64,000 nucleotides of DNA from Dyadobacter sp. CY323 (GCF_021390245.1 NZ_JAJUXH010000004.1:124001-188000); one strand, 5' to 3'; shown: positions 9,274 through 18,868, numbered from the stretch's first letter. Made by a program: numbers and translations. The notes: generated by a model from the letters alone, not told the origin.

Positions 9274-10300
9274 AATGGCTTTTGGAGTTGATGACTTTTC
9301 CTTTGCCGCCTTTTTCGGTTACGGTATAATTAAAACCTTTTTGAATGGAGTAGGCGCCAATTTCGCCCTGTTTGTTGATGGCAATAAAACCAACCTGGAA
9401 CGTTTTGGCTTTCTCCGGATTGATCTTGATTATGCGCTCGATCGCTTTTTTACAAGCTTCCATCGGAGAAGCTCCGTTCCGCATTAACTCCACAATGGTA
9501 TGTGTTCCACAAATTCGGATCACTTCTTCACCCTGGCCCGAGCCGGTCGCGGCACCCACTTCGTTGTCCACATATAGTCCAGAACCGATGATCGGCGAAT
9601 CGCCGACCCGGCCGCGCATTTTGAAACCCATTCCACTCGTCGTACACATGCCCGAAAGATTTCCGGATGCATCTAGTGCGAGCGTACCCATCGTATCGTG
9701 GTTCACCGAGCCGTCATCGAAATGACTTGGAGCAAATGGGCCGTGACCTTTCGGTTTGGATTGCTGATGTTCTATGTTGATAACCGGCTTGTATTCAGCC
9801 TTTTTGAGCCATTCCTGATACGCTTTCGCAGCATCGGGTGAGAGCTCGCCAGATTCCAGTTTTATGCCGCTTGCTACCGCAAATTGCTGGGCGCCTTCGC
9901 CAGCCAAAAATACGTGAGGCGTGTTTTCCATCAGTTTTCTAGCAAGTGTGATCGGATGCTTTACGCGTTCGACAAATGCGACGGAACCACAATTAAACTT
10001 ATCGTCCATGAGGCAGGCATCGAGGGTTACGTGTCCGTCACGGTCGGGGTTCCCGCCAAGTCCGACGCAACAGTTTACCTCGTTTTCCATTGCAATGGCG
10101 GCTTGTTCCACGGCATCCAATGCTCTTCCGCCTTTTTCAAGCACCGGCCACGCACCACCATTTGCGATCTGACCACTATCCCAGGTCGAAATGACAATAG
10201 GCTTGTTTACTGCGGGTGTTTTAGCAAATAACTGTTGGATGTTTGTAAAAGGCAAAGAAAACGCAGACATGCGCAAGAAAGACCGGCGGTTCGATTTCAT
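9266..10300 (-). CDS. N4-(beta-N-acetylglucosaminyl)-L-asparaginase (glycosylasparaginase), Ntn hydrolase
   Basis: Cleaves the amide bond between Asn and GlcNAc of N-glycopeptides; the precursor self-cuts to expose an N-terminal Thr. The start MKSNRRSFLRMSAFSL at 10300 gives a twin-arginine-like export signal; an upstream ATG at 10342 is less likely. The self-cleavage site is HDTMGTLALD with Thr203 as nucleophile, followed by GMGFKMRGRVGDSPIIGSGLY-type binding segments (key parts MRGRVGDSPIIG and GAATGSGQGE). Length of about 344 residues fits the family. It has a strong promoter upstream and a fucosidase gene nearby; glycosylasparaginases are known to be blocked by core fucose, so the two activities would work together. 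Confidence 0.88.
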   Translation of the reverse strand: MKSNRRSFLRMSAFSLPFTNIQQLFAKTPAVNKPIVISTWDSGQIANGGAWPVLEKGGRALDAVEQAAIAMENEVNCCVGLGGNPDRDGHVTLDACLMDDKFNCGSVAFVERVKHPITLARKLMENTPHVFLAGEGAQQFAVASGIKLESGELSPDAAKAYQEWLKKAEYKPVINIEHQQSKPKGHGPFAPSHFDDGSVNHDTMGTLALDASGNLSGMCTTSGMGFKMRGRVGDSPIIGSGLYVDNEVGAATGSGQGEEVIRICGTHTIVELMRNGASPMEACKKAIERIIKINPEKAKTFQVGFIAINKQGEIGAYSIQKGFNYTVTEKGGKGKVINSKSHFS

Positions 10301-10390
10301 AGGAGGCTGATTAGTATGGGAGAACAAGGTGGCAACAGACAATTTTAAAAATTATTTTAAAAAACTTGCGGCTTTAATTTAAAATAATTT

Positions 10391-10421
10391 CAAATATACA
10401 TGCTACGGGGAACCGTGCAAA
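10391..10421 (-). promoter_or_regulatory. Consensus Bacteroidota promoter for the glycosylasparaginase gene
   Basis: On the minus strand TTTG (10421-10418), exactly 19 bases, then TATATTTG (10398-10391). This is a perfect match to the TTTG-N19-TAnnTTTG promoter of the Bacteroidota primary sigma factor. Predicted start is about 10384, roughly 84 bases before the ATG at 10300. Confidence 0.75.
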
Positions 10422-10510
10422 TGAAAGTACAAAATTTTGTCCTGTTGCAGGGTAAGTTATTTTAATGTTGAGATTTTGTATTTTGTTTGTACCAAGTTTG
10501 GACAAGCCAA

Positions 10511-11419
10511 ATGCAAGACCCAAAGAACCCTATCATGAATCCTGAAAAAGGGAGCGTCGACGTTGCTGTCAGCGCCTACGGAAAACCGTATCAAACCGCA
10601 GTCACATTACTCACCTTAATGAAGCATTCCGGGCAGTGGATCGACAAGATTTACTTTGTCGAAGAGAAGAAGCAACCGGAAATTGTCAGCTATAAATTTT
10701 TGTATAAGATCTTTACTGGCAGGATTATTCGTTACAAACCTCTTTTCTGGTTTGCCTACGATCGGATCGGTACCAAGCTGCGAAGAATCGGGGTATATCG
10801 CCGGGCCATCCGATATCAGTATGCCTGGGAAAAGACCAACAAAAAATACCTGCTTTTAATACATAACGACATGTATTTCAAGGATGATCTGGTTGGGCAG
10901 TATCTGATGAACATCGGCGATCATACGGGGATCGGCAAAGTAGGGCAATGCTGGAATTGCCCCGCGCATTCGGCTGGACGGTGCAGCGGCGAAAATTATC
11001 TGCAGTACAGGCCGGACTATAACGAAATCATGGAAATGTCGGCGCAATATCCCGGTCCGCGCAGTCCGGTTTACGAAGCGTATATCGACCGGAATACGCC
11101 GTGGCCTTTGCCTGAATGCAGGCTGAATGAGTATGTCTCGATGATCAATATTAAAAAAGCGAGACCGGCGACAGCGCCTTTCGGGAAGGCTACGCCGATC
11201 GGTTCCAATAATGCGATTGATACGGGTGTGGAATGGTTCAGGGATGTGAGCAGAATGGGACATACATTCCGTCATTTCGACTACGAACCGTACGCCACGC
11301 ACAGCTGGGTCAGCCTCAGAAATTCGGGTCACGAGGCGCTTTTCAATAGTGAGCTGTATAAATATGAAGAGTCGGTTGCGTTACAATGTCTGATGGATGA
11401 ATTCAATTACAAGCCTTAA
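10511..11419 (+). CDS. Glycosyltransferase-like protein of unknown function
   Basis: Soluble protein of about 302 residues with no signal peptide. The N-terminal VDVAVSAYGKPYQTAVTLLT and the later YLLLIHNDMYFKDD (an acidic motif where GT-A enzymes have DxD) suggest a nucleotide-sugar glycosyltransferase fold; I do not recognise a named family. The middle carries several cysteines (CWNCPAHSAGRC, about residues 151-162), which could bind a metal. The start is ATG 10511; ATG 10535 is also possible. Its stop overlaps the next start by one base (TAATG), so it is translationally coupled to the ABC ATPase. Confidence 0.6.
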   Translation: MQDPKNPIMNPEKGSVDVAVSAYGKPYQTAVTLLTLMKHSGQWIDKIYFVEEKKQPEIVSYKFLYKIFTGRIIRYKPLFWFAYDRIGTKLRRIGVYRRAIRYQYAWEKTNKKYLLLIHNDMYFKDDLVGQYLMNIGDHTGIGKVGQCWNCPAHSAGRCSGENYLQYRPDYNEIMEMSAQYPGPRSPVYEAYIDRNTPWPLPECRLNEYVSMINIKKARPATAPFGKATPIGSNNAIDTGVEWFRDVSRMGHTFRHFDYEPYATHSWVSLRNSGHEALFNSELYKYEESVALQCLMDEFNYKP

Positions 11420-12099
11420 TGCAAAAAGATTTTCAAAATCAGATAGATAAACCCGGGGGAGTAGTTCTCGAAATTCAGGATCTTCACCAGCGTTACGGTG
11501 ATCTGGAAATACTATCAATCTCTTCATTCCGGATAGAACACGGTATTTACTGGATCCAGGGGGAGAATGGTGCGGGCAAGTCCACGCTTTTCAGAACCTT
11601 GTCGGGGATGCTGCCGTATGTAGGTGACGTTACTTTAAATGGACAGTATAACCTCAGGAAACATCCCGTCGATTATCGGCTGAGGTTAAATCTAGGTGAA
11701 GCGGAGCCACTTTACCCCTCATTTTTGACCCCGTCCGACCTGATCGATTTTGTTGCGGAAGCTAAAAAGGCCCCGGCTGGGCAAAGGGATAAACTGATTG
11801 ACGCATTAGGGATTAATTATCTCAAAAATTCCTTCGGGAGCTGTTCCAGCGGCATGGTAAAAAAGGTGTCGCTGGCACTGGCTTTTCTCGGCGAGCCATC
11901 CGTAATTATCCTGGACGAGCCGCTCATTACCATTGACAGAGACGCACAGGCAGCATTATTCGGTCTGATCCGATCGTATCATGAAGCTGGGGTTACGTTC
12001 CTGCTTTCTTCCCATCAGCTTTTTCAGCAGGATGGATTGCAGGTTACTGAGACGTTTGCATTAAAAAACAAAAATCTCGTAAGCATCTCTCATTCATGA
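11419..12099 (+). CDS. ABC transporter ATP-binding protein
   Basis: Energising subunit of an ABC exporter-type system. Visible motifs: Walker A GENGAGKS (about residues 48-55), a modified signature CSSGMVK (142-148, in place of LSGGQ), Walker B VIILDEP (162-168) and the switch His in SSHQ (199). Length of 226 residues is typical. It starts inside the stop codon of the glycosyltransferase-like gene and overlaps the next gene by four bases (ATGA), so the three probably form one transcript. The transported substrate is unknown. Confidence 0.9.
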   Translation: MQKDFQNQIDKPGGVVLEIQDLHQRYGDLEILSISSFRIEHGIYWIQGENGAGKSTLFRTLSGMLPYVGDVTLNGQYNLRKHPVDYRLRLNLGEAEPLYPSFLTPSDLIDFVAEAKKAPAGQRDKLIDALGINYLKNSFGSCSSGMVKKVSLALAFLGEPSVIILDEPLITIDRDAQAALFGLIRSYHEAGVTFLLSSHQLFQQDGLQVTETFALKNKNLVSISHS

Positions 12100-13163
12100 A
12101 AACTTTGATGATTTCGACCGTGTCGGCGTTTTTCAGGCAACGGGCGGGGATGTTCTTTGTAATACTGGGAATTCTGTTCGGTTTTTTGAGTGGACGGGAG
12201 CATCACGCATTCGCCGTTTTTTTTCTAACCGGGTCGTTCGGGATGCTTTATTTGTTTGGAATCTGGCTCGTTTATACGCTGATCTGCGTCCAGTTTTTAA
12301 TGCAGATCTGGAAATTGCCTGAGTACACATTCATCTACCATTGCCGGATGTGGCCCGATTTAAAACGGTTGAGCCGGTTTTTGATCCTCGGTCTGGGTTT
12401 TTTGCAACCCATTCTATTCTACGGCATTTATCTGATATCCATTTCTGTACAGGATCAGGCTACGGATCAGGTCTGGCCGATTTTCGTCTTTTATTTTGTC
12501 TTAACACTCGGTATCGCTTTCGCGGCGGAATGGAGAATCCGGAACCCGGTATTATATGTTGCCAACAGCAGTCGCATTATTAATCTACCTTTCGCAAGAC
12601 CCAATTCCTGGATTTACTGGACCATGGAATGGCTTTTCCGGGAAAGAGGCGTCACGATGCTGGTGGGTAAAATGGGGGCGATTCTGGTATCGGTGGGAAC
12701 CATGCTTTATTATAGTACGGATAACTATGACATCCGGCTTCCCGCAGTTGGGCTGTCATTCGCGTACATGCTTAACCTGGGTATTTCGTATGAATTTTTT
12801 AAATGGGAAACCAGTATCTGGCTGTGGGGCAGAACGTTACCATTCTCAGATGGAAACCGGTTTGTCAAAATGCTGGTGTTGCACGCGATACTGATCATTC
12901 CAGAAACATTGGCGGCGATGAGGAATGCGTCCCTCACGATCTTTGAAGTAGCGCAGCTTTACGCGCTGGGCCTTTCGATCCTGATCTTATCACACCTTTT
13001 TTTGTATAAAAAAGAAGGCCTGCAAGACGATTCCATGCAGACCTTCCTGTTTGGCTTTATCGGCCTTACCTTGTTGATTTTATATAAAATACCTCTTTTG
13101 CTGATCGCCGGGGCGGCTATTGCATTTTCTTTTTACATTTATCCCAAATGGTATAAAGTGTAG
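12096..13163 (+). CDS. Polytopic membrane protein, probable ABC permease partner
   Basis: 355 residues with many hydrophobic segments (for example MFFVILGILFGFLSG, FLILGLGFLQPILFYGIYLI, WPIFVFYFVLTLGIAF, and a C-terminal pair LFGFIGLTLLILYKIPLLLI). I recognise no specific family. Its start overlaps the stop of the ABC ATPase by four bases, making it the likely membrane subunit. It ends 6 bases before the stop of the opposing SDR gene. The gene set has no periplasmic binding protein, so export is more likely than import. Confidence 0.7.
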   Translation: MKTLMISTVSAFFRQRAGMFFVILGILFGFLSGREHHAFAVFFLTGSFGMLYLFGIWLVYTLICVQFLMQIWKLPEYTFIYHCRMWPDLKRLSRFLILGLGFLQPILFYGIYLISISVQDQATDQVWPIFVFYFVLTLGIAFAAEWRIRNPVLYVANSSRIINLPFARPNSWIYWTMEWLFRERGVTMLVGKMGAILVSVGTMLYYSTDNYDIRLPAVGLSFAYMLNLGISYEFFKWETSIWLWGRTLPFSDGNRFVKMLVLHAILIIPETLAAMRNASLTIFEVAQLYALGLSILILSHLFLYKKEGLQDDSMQTFLFGFIGLTLLILYKIPLLLIAGAAIAFSFYIYPKWYKV

Positions 13164-13168
13164 GAAAG

Positions 13169-13882
13169 CTATTTTGGCGGCATGGATGGTCTCACTTCAA
13201 TTTTGCTCGGCAGCGTTCTGGCGGGCATTTTGATCAGGTCTGAAACCATTTGGCCGATGTCTTCCGGCTGGATCTTCCACGCATCTTTTTCAGACGGTTT
13301 GTGATCATTGAATTCCGTGGCGACCGAGCCAGGCATAATGGTCGTTACTTTAATCCCTGCATTCCGCACGTCCAGCATCATAGCCTGCGAAAAGCCAACA
13401 AGTCCGAATTTACTCGCATTGTAGGCGGCACCTTTTTCAAAGAAGTTGGTACCGGCCAGACTTGCGATGTTGATGAAATAGCCTTTTGATTCGGTTAATG
13501 CCGGGATAGAAGCTTTTGCGCTGAAAAACACGCCAGTGAGATTAATGTCAATTGTTTCCTGCCAGAGTTCTGCCGAAAGTTCTTGTATCGGAGCAAAATG
13601 GCCGACTCCTGCGTTGGCGATGAAGTAGTTAAGCTGGCCCCATTTATCCAGAACCAGTTGAACGGCTTTTTCCTGCGATTGCAAATTCCGCACATCGGCT
13701 TCAATTCCAATGGCATAACCTTCCCGTATTTTATTCAGCTCCGCAGTGGCTTTATCCACGTTTTCCTGCGAACGGCTGGTGATTGCGACGTAGATCCCTT
13801 CACGGACCAGTACCTCCGCGATACCGTATCCGATGCCTTTTGAACCGCCGGTAATGAGTGCAGTTTTGATTGATTCTGACAT
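13169..13882 (-). CDS. Short-chain dehydrogenase/reductase
   Basis: NAD(P)-dependent SDR of 237 residues. I chose the start MSESIKTALITGG at 13882; a longer frame from 13987 has no homologous look and would overlap the fabG leader. Visible: the Rossmann motif TGGSKGIGYG, the NAG motif in ANAGVG, the catalytic Ser in NIASLAG, and YNASK with the catalytic Tyr and Lys, then MPGSVATEF. The substrate is not predictable. It is divergent from fabG. Confidence 0.85.
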   Translation of the reverse strand: MSESIKTALITGGSKGIGYGIAEVLVREGIYVAITSRSQENVDKATAELNKIREGYAIGIEADVRNLQSQEKAVQLVLDKWGQLNYFIANAGVGHFAPIQELSAELWQETIDINLTGVFFSAKASIPALTESKGYFINIASLAGTNFFEKGAAYNASKFGLVGFSQAMMLDVRNAGIKVTTIMPGSVATEFNDHKPSEKDAWKIQPEDIGQMVSDLIKMPARTLPSKIEVRPSMPPK

Positions 13883-13986
13883 TATTCTGATGATAATTAA
13901 ATGAAAAATGAACGTACTGTTGCAACAGTCACGGAAGTCAGAAGGTTTTAAAAAAAGGTTGCCACGGTCAAAATTGTGCGGGTTCA

Positions 13987-14017
13987 TTGCCCATCTCTAT
14001 GCAATATTCTATTTTTG
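13987..14017 (+). promoter_or_regulatory. Predicted fabG promoter
   Basis: TTG (13987-13989), 20-base spacer, then TATTTTTG (14010-14017), a good TAnnTTTG -7 box. It predicts a leader of about 30 bases before ATG 14054, and so supports that start. Confidence 0.6.
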
Positions 14018-14053
14018 CCCGAAGTAATTCATTTTGACAGATTAACACCATTT

Positions 14054-14800
14054 ATGAAAATAGTCGAAAATAAGGTGGCATTGGTTACAGGTGCTTCGCG
14101 CGGGATTGGCCGTTCTATTGCATTACGCCTCGCTCAGGAAGGCGCAGACGTTGCATTTACCTATTTATCCAGTGTTGAAAAAGGAGAGGCATTGGCAAAA
14201 GAACTGGAAGCATTTGGCGTCCGTGCAAAAGGGTACCGCTCCGATGCATCCGATTTTCAGTCTGCGGATCAGCTTGTTACGGATGTTCTGGCTGATTTCG
14301 GGAAGCTGGATATTTTGATCAATAATGCCGGTGTGACCCGTGACGGATTGTTGATGCGAATGAGTGAGGAGCAATGGGATACGGTCATTAACATCAATCT
14401 TAAATCGGTTTTTAATCTGACAAAAGCGGCTACTAAAAGCATGATCCGCGCAAAAAGCGGGTCTATAATCAATATCACCTCGGTAGTTGGGATCCGCGGT
14501 AATGCAGGACAATCCAACTACGCGGCGTCAAAAGCAGGTATTATTGGTTTTACAAAGTCGATCGCACTGGAACTGGGTTCGCGAAATATACGCTCAAATG
14601 CGGTTGCGCCGGGTTTTATAGAGACGGAAATGACCGGGGCTGTTGAATCCAAAGCGGTAGAGGAATGGAAACAATCCATTCCAATGAAGCGCGGCGGCCA
14701 GCCCGAGGAAGTGGCGGATGCGTGCGTTTTTCTGGCTTCCGATTTATCGCGTTACATTACCGGCCAGGTTATTCAGGTCGACGGCGGTATGTTAACCTAG
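14054..14800 (+). CDS. fabG: 3-oxoacyl-[acyl-carrier-protein] reductase FabG
   Basis: NADPH-dependent reductase of fatty-acid elongation, 248 residues from ATG 14054. Motifs: TGASRGIGR at the N-terminus, NNAGVTRDGLLMRMSEEQW (the FabG-type extension of the NNAG motif), the catalytic Ser in INITSVVG, YAASKAG with Tyr and Lys, and a C-terminal YITGQVIQVDGGM typical of FabG. No acpP or fabF sits next to it, so a general SDR role is not excluded, but motif agreement is strong. Confidence 0.85.
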   Translation: MKIVENKVALVTGASRGIGRSIALRLAQEGADVAFTYLSSVEKGEALAKELEAFGVRAKGYRSDASDFQSADQLVTDVLADFGKLDILINNAGVTRDGLLMRMSEEQWDTVININLKSVFNLTKAATKSMIRAKSGSIINITSVVGIRGNAGQSNYAASKAGIIGFTKSIALELGSRNIRSNAVAPGFIETEMTGAVESKAVEEWKQSIPMKRGGQPEEVADACVFLASDLSRYITGQVIQVDGGMLT

Positions 14801-14875
14801 TGTCTTTCTTCGTTAGTGAAATAGCTGGCAGTTTCGTTGTATATTGTAACGTTGCCAGCTATTGATTTTCAACAA

Positions 14876-16951
14876 ATGCGGTCCGAACTTATATTTCAAA
14901 CACCTTACTGGTTTCTCATTTTCTGCCTGCTGGCTGGCGCGGCATATGCGTTTTTCCTGTACCAGCCTGAGGCGCCGTGGGGTAAAAGATTGAATTATGT
15001 TCTGGCTGTTTTTCGTGGACTCGCGGTTTCAATCATCTGTTTTCTTCTCTTAAGTCCATTAGTCCGCAAAACGGAAACTTCCGTGGATAAAGCCAAAATC
15101 GTTTTTGCGATTGACAATTCCGAATCTGTTGGGGATTATGGGAAAGCATTGATTAAGCAGATTTCCGATGCATCGGCTGAACTTTCCAATGCAGGGTTTG
15201 AAGTAAGTGTCGAGACATTGGATAAAAATGCCGGAAAACGGACCGTCGATTCCATTCAGTTTGATCACAACAAGACGGATTTATCCGGAATGCTTCAGAC
15301 GATCAAAACGAATTTTGAAGGAAGGAATCTTACGGATGTGGTTTTACTGTCCGACGGCATTGTTAATCAAGGTATATCGCCCGCTTACAATCGGTTTCCA
15401 TTCAAAATAAGCACATTAGCAGTCGGAGATACCGTCCCGGATCTGGATATCCGCATTAAGGATGTAATCAGCAACCGCATTGCCTATCTTGAAAATGAAT
15501 TCCCGATCCGTGCTGAAATCGTGGCAAATGGATTGGCAGGTAAGTCGACTACTGTTACTTTAAAGCAAAATGGCAGGGTGGTTCAAAGTCAAAATGTGTC
15601 GATAGACCGTCCGGATTTCTTCAAAGTATTCGAGTTTAAAGCTACATCCAACCAGAAAGGCGTGCAGCATTTCACACTCGAACTGGGCGGTGTCGCGGGA
15701 GAAACTTCAAAAAGGAACAACCGGAAGGATGTTTACATGGACATTATCGACGGTCGCCAGAAAATCTTATTGATGGCACTCGCGCCTCATCCGGACATTA
15801 AAAGCATTCGCAGCATTGTCGAAACGAATGACAATTACGAGCTGGATATCAACATCCTATCCATTGAAAACAACCCTCCCGCGAGTACCAAACCGTATGA
15901 TCTGGTGATTTTGCATCAGATACCGAATGTCCTCGGGTTAGGTAATGCACAAGTCCGCAAGTTTCTCGATTCGAAAATTCCTTTGTTTTTTATTTTGGGA
16001 AATCAATCGGCGGTACCACTGGCGAGTTCGCTGAACAGATCGCTGATCATCAATACCTCGAACAACCAGACAGACAAAGTTTCGGCACGTTTTAATCCTT
16101 CATTTCAGCAACTGAATTTCGACGCGGAAAGCCTCAAATTGCTGGAAAGGCTGCCGCCGTTATCGGTGCCGTTTGGAGAATACAACGTTTCCTCCGGAAC
16201 AGAAACCATTCTTTATCAGCGGGTAGGGACTTTAAATACCAATAAGCCATTGCTGGTACTCAATAACAATGGCCAACAGAAGGTGGCCGTCTTGGCCGGG
16301 GAAGGAATATGGCAATGGAGGCAGGAGGAATTTGCACAAACCAATAAGCAGGAGGTCGTTGATAATTTATTCCAAAAACTGATTCAGGTACTTTCGGTCC
16401 GGGAAGACAAACGCAAGTTTCGTGTTTATCCGGTTCGAAATGAGTTCGAAAGCGGCGAGCAGGTGGTTTTTCAAACGGAGATATACAATGACATTTATGA
16501 GCCGATATTCGGGCAGGAAGTAAAGCTGGATGTGACGGATGAGAAAGGGAAAGCAAGACAATTTACCTATACACATTCCGCCGAATCGCCGCGTTTCAAT
16601 GTATCCGGGCTGCCGGAAGGAGTGTATCGTTATGTTGCATCGACCACATTAAGAGGCGGGCAGGAAAAGGTGGGCGGCCAGTTTGTGATCCGTAATGTTG
16701 ACATTGAAGCCAACAATACCACCGCTGATTTTGGTATGCTGCGCGAATTGTCAAGCCGGTCGGGTGGTGAATTCATTACCCCGGCATCTTTGGCAAGTTT
16801 TCTTGAAAAAATTAAAAATGACCGCCCGGCAGATCGTCTGGACAGTAGTGAGGAAATGGTCGAGCTGATTTACCTTAAATGGTTGTTCTTCCTGATCGTT
16901 CTATTGTTAGGGGCGGAGTGGGGGTTAAGAAAATACCATGGCGGATACTAG
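14876..16951 (+). CDS. Membrane-anchored von Willebrand factor A-like protein, function unknown
   Basis: About 691 residues from ATG 14876 (an upstream start at 14837 is possible). Two N-terminal membrane helices (about 11-27 and 42-61) are followed by a VWA-like domain with the metal site DxSxS in AIDNSES (Asp80) and a LLSDGIVNQG strand. A long extracytoplasmic part with beta-sandwich-like stretches follows, then a C-terminal helix (KWLFFLIVLLLGAEW). This is the architecture of the large 'BatA-like / VWA membrane' proteins of Bacteroidota. It overlaps the next gene by 14 bases. Confidence 0.7.
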   Translation: MRSELIFQTPYWFLIFCLLAGAAYAFFLYQPEAPWGKRLNYVLAVFRGLAVSIICFLLLSPLVRKTETSVDKAKIVFAIDNSESVGDYGKALIKQISDASAELSNAGFEVSVETLDKNAGKRTVDSIQFDHNKTDLSGMLQTIKTNFEGRNLTDVVLLSDGIVNQGISPAYNRFPFKISTLAVGDTVPDLDIRIKDVISNRIAYLENEFPIRAEIVANGLAGKSTTVTLKQNGRVVQSQNVSIDRPDFFKVFEFKATSNQKGVQHFTLELGGVAGETSKRNNRKDVYMDIIDGRQKILLMALAPHPDIKSIRSIVETNDNYELDINILSIENNPPASTKPYDLVILHQIPNVLGLGNAQVRKFLDSKIPLFFILGNQSAVPLASSLNRSLIINTSNNQTDKVSARFNPSFQQLNFDAESLKLLERLPPLSVPFGEYNVSSGTETILYQRVGTLNTNKPLLVLNNNGQQKVAVLAGEGIWQWRQEEFAQTNKQEVVDNLFQKLIQVLSVREDKRKFRVYPVRNEFESGEQVVFQTEIYNDIYEPIFGQEVKLDVTDEKGKARQFTYTHSAESPRFNVSGLPEGVYRYVASTTLRGGQEKVGGQFVIRNVDIEANNTTADFGMLRELSSRSGGEFITPASLASFLEKIKNDRPADRLDSSEEMVELIYLKWLFFLIVLLLGAEWGLRKYHGGY

Positions 16952-17867
16952 ACTGACCCGCATTCTGGTCACGGGACAGCTTGTCATTTGCTTCGCTTTT
17001 TTTGGTATTTCAAATGCATTCTCCCAGTCGGTACCTGCTGATTCCATTCGGTCTGACTCCATCCGGCCTAACTACAAATTGCTTCGGGGGATCTTTGCGG
17101 CACAGTCTGCATTGTATGTGGGGAGTATTTACGGTCTGAGTAAATCCTGGTACAAAAATCCGCTCAAAAATTTCTCGGTCAAAGATGATTCCCGCGAGTG
17201 GCTCCAAATGGACAAAATGGGGCACGTTTACACATCCTATCAAATCGCAAGACATACGGCCGCGCTTTATAAGAAAACGGGCATTTCAAAACGTCAAATG
17301 CTGGTTTACGGGGCAATTTCCGGCGTTATCTTCCAAACGCCGATAGAGATCCTGGATGGTTTCTCACCCGATTATGGTTTTTCTCCGGGCGATATGATCG
17401 GTAATCTTGCAGGTTCAGTAATCTATCTCGGGCAGGTCGCGCTTTGGGATGAGGTTCGGATACATCCTAAATTCTCATTTCACTATACCTCCCTTTCCAA
17501 GGTCAGACCTGAGTTGCTGGGAGCGAATCGTTCGGAAAGCTGGTTGAAGGATTATAATGGACAAACGTATTGGTTTTCAGCAAGTCCGGCTTCTTTTTTT
17601 AAGGGAAGTAACTGGCCCGGCTGGCTCTGTTTTTCGATCGGTTACGGCATTCATGATATGGTCTCGGCTGAGCCGGATAAAAGTATAGAAATGGGTTACC
17701 GACCTTATCGACAGTATTACTTGTCACTGGATATTGATTTAACCAAGATCAAAACCCGCAGCAAATTTGTTAAGACCATTGGGTTTTTGGCCAATTCTTT
17801 AAAGATACCTGCTCCGGCTTTGCAGTTCAGCAGGAAGGGGATTGATTTTAAACCATTTTATTTTTAA
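16938..17867 (+). CDS. DUF2279 (YfiM-like) family protein
   Basis: 309 residues with an N-terminal signal peptide (ILVTGQLVICFAFFGISNAF). The core WLQMDKMGHVYTSYQ, FQTPIEILDGFSPDYGFS and DMIGNLAGS is the DUF2279 signature. The function is unknown; an envelope location is likely. It begins inside the end of the VWA protein gene and is followed 17 bases later by the Smr protein gene. Confidence 0.85.
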   Translation: MADTRLTRILVTGQLVICFAFFGISNAFSQSVPADSIRSDSIRPNYKLLRGIFAAQSALYVGSIYGLSKSWYKNPLKNFSVKDDSREWLQMDKMGHVYTSYQIARHTAALYKKTGISKRQMLVYGAISGVIFQTPIEILDGFSPDYGFSPGDMIGNLAGSVIYLGQVALWDEVRIHPKFSFHYTSLSKVRPELLGANRSESWLKDYNGQTYWFSASPASFFKGSNWPGWLCFSIGYGIHDMVSAEPDKSIEMGYRPYRQYYLSLDIDLTKIKTRSKFVKTIGFLANSLKIPAPALQFSRKGIDFKPFYF

Positions 17868-17884
17868 AAACTGGATCACGAAAT

Positions 17885-18868
17885 ATGAATATTGGAGATA
17901 AAGTAAGACTAGTTCATGGCCGGGAAGAAGGCATTATCTATGCGTTTTTGCCTGGAAATGTAGTTGAGGTCGAGATTGAAGATGGTTTCCGGATTCCGGT
18001 TTTACGCAATGAGATTGTTACGATTTCGCCGGTCGAGTCGCAGCGAATGATGAAAGACGAGGGGCCGCAAAAGCTTGCTCCGCAACGTGATAGCATTGTA
18101 CCACGAAACCTGCCATTTGCCGAAAAGGGCATTTACCTGGCATTTATCGCCATCAACGACCTTGCACTCACCATGCACGTGGTGAATAATTCGGACTGGA
18201 CCCTGCCTTTCACGGCGAGCAGCATTACGGATCAGAAAACGACCGGTTTGGGCACAGGTCTTTTATTGCCGAGATCATCTCAAAAGCTGACCGAGCTGAT
18301 GATGAAAGACTTTGAGAACTGGCCTGTGTTTGAATTCAGGGTGCTTTATTACCGGGAAGGAAATCATATTTTACCCCAGTTATTAACGAAACGAATGAAA
18401 TGCAGAGCGCAATCCTTTTATAAGAGTAAAGGAAAAGTGCCGTTGCTTCTGAAAGATGGATATGTGTTTCAATTGGATGAAGAAAATCTTAAAAAAGAGG
18501 ATATAGTATCGGATGAGAATTTATCAATAAGCTTAAAAAACAGTTTGTTGGGAGGAAATCAGTCGGTTACCGAGCCAATTCCAAAGCCAGCCGAGGTGAT
18601 TGATCTGCATATTGAAAAGCTGGGTGGCAATGTTTCGAAACTGTCCAATGAAACGATTTTGAAAACGCAGCTGGAAGCATTTGAAACAAACCTGGAAAGA
18701 GCGATCGCAAATGGAATGGAAGAGATCACATTTATCCACGGGGCCGGAAGTGGCGCATTGAAAAATGAACTGCACCGTCGGCTGGGGAAGCATCAGCATG
18801 TACATTATTTTAAAGACGCATTAAAAGAAAAATTCGGATACGGTGCTACCCTCGTCAAAATCAAATAA
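17885..18868 (+). CDS. DUF2027 and Smr domain protein
   Basis: 327 residues. The N-terminal part (GDKVRLVHGREEGIIYAF) and the following region match DUF2027 of Bacteroidota; the C-terminal 80 residues are a Smr (small MutS-related) domain: DLHIEKL, then FIHGAGSGALKNELHRRL with the typical H-G-x-G nuclease-like motif. MutS2 and Smr proteins nick nucleic acid or act on collided ribosomes; the exact role of this fusion is not known. It overlaps the next gene by 26 bases. Confidence 0.85.
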   Translation: MNIGDKVRLVHGREEGIIYAFLPGNVVEVEIEDGFRIPVLRNEIVTISPVESQRMMKDEGPQKLAPQRDSIVPRNLPFAEKGIYLAFIAINDLALTMHVVNNSDWTLPFTASSITDQKTTGLGTGLLLPRSSQKLTELMMKDFENWPVFEFRVLYYREGNHILPQLLTKRMKCRAQSFYKSKGKVPLLLKDGYVFQLDEENLKKEDIVSDENLSISLKNSLLGGNQSVTEPIPKPAEVIDLHIEKLGGNVSKLSNETILKTQLEAFETNLERAIANGMEEITFIHGAGSGALKNELHRRLGKHQHVHYFKDALKEKFGYGATLVKIK

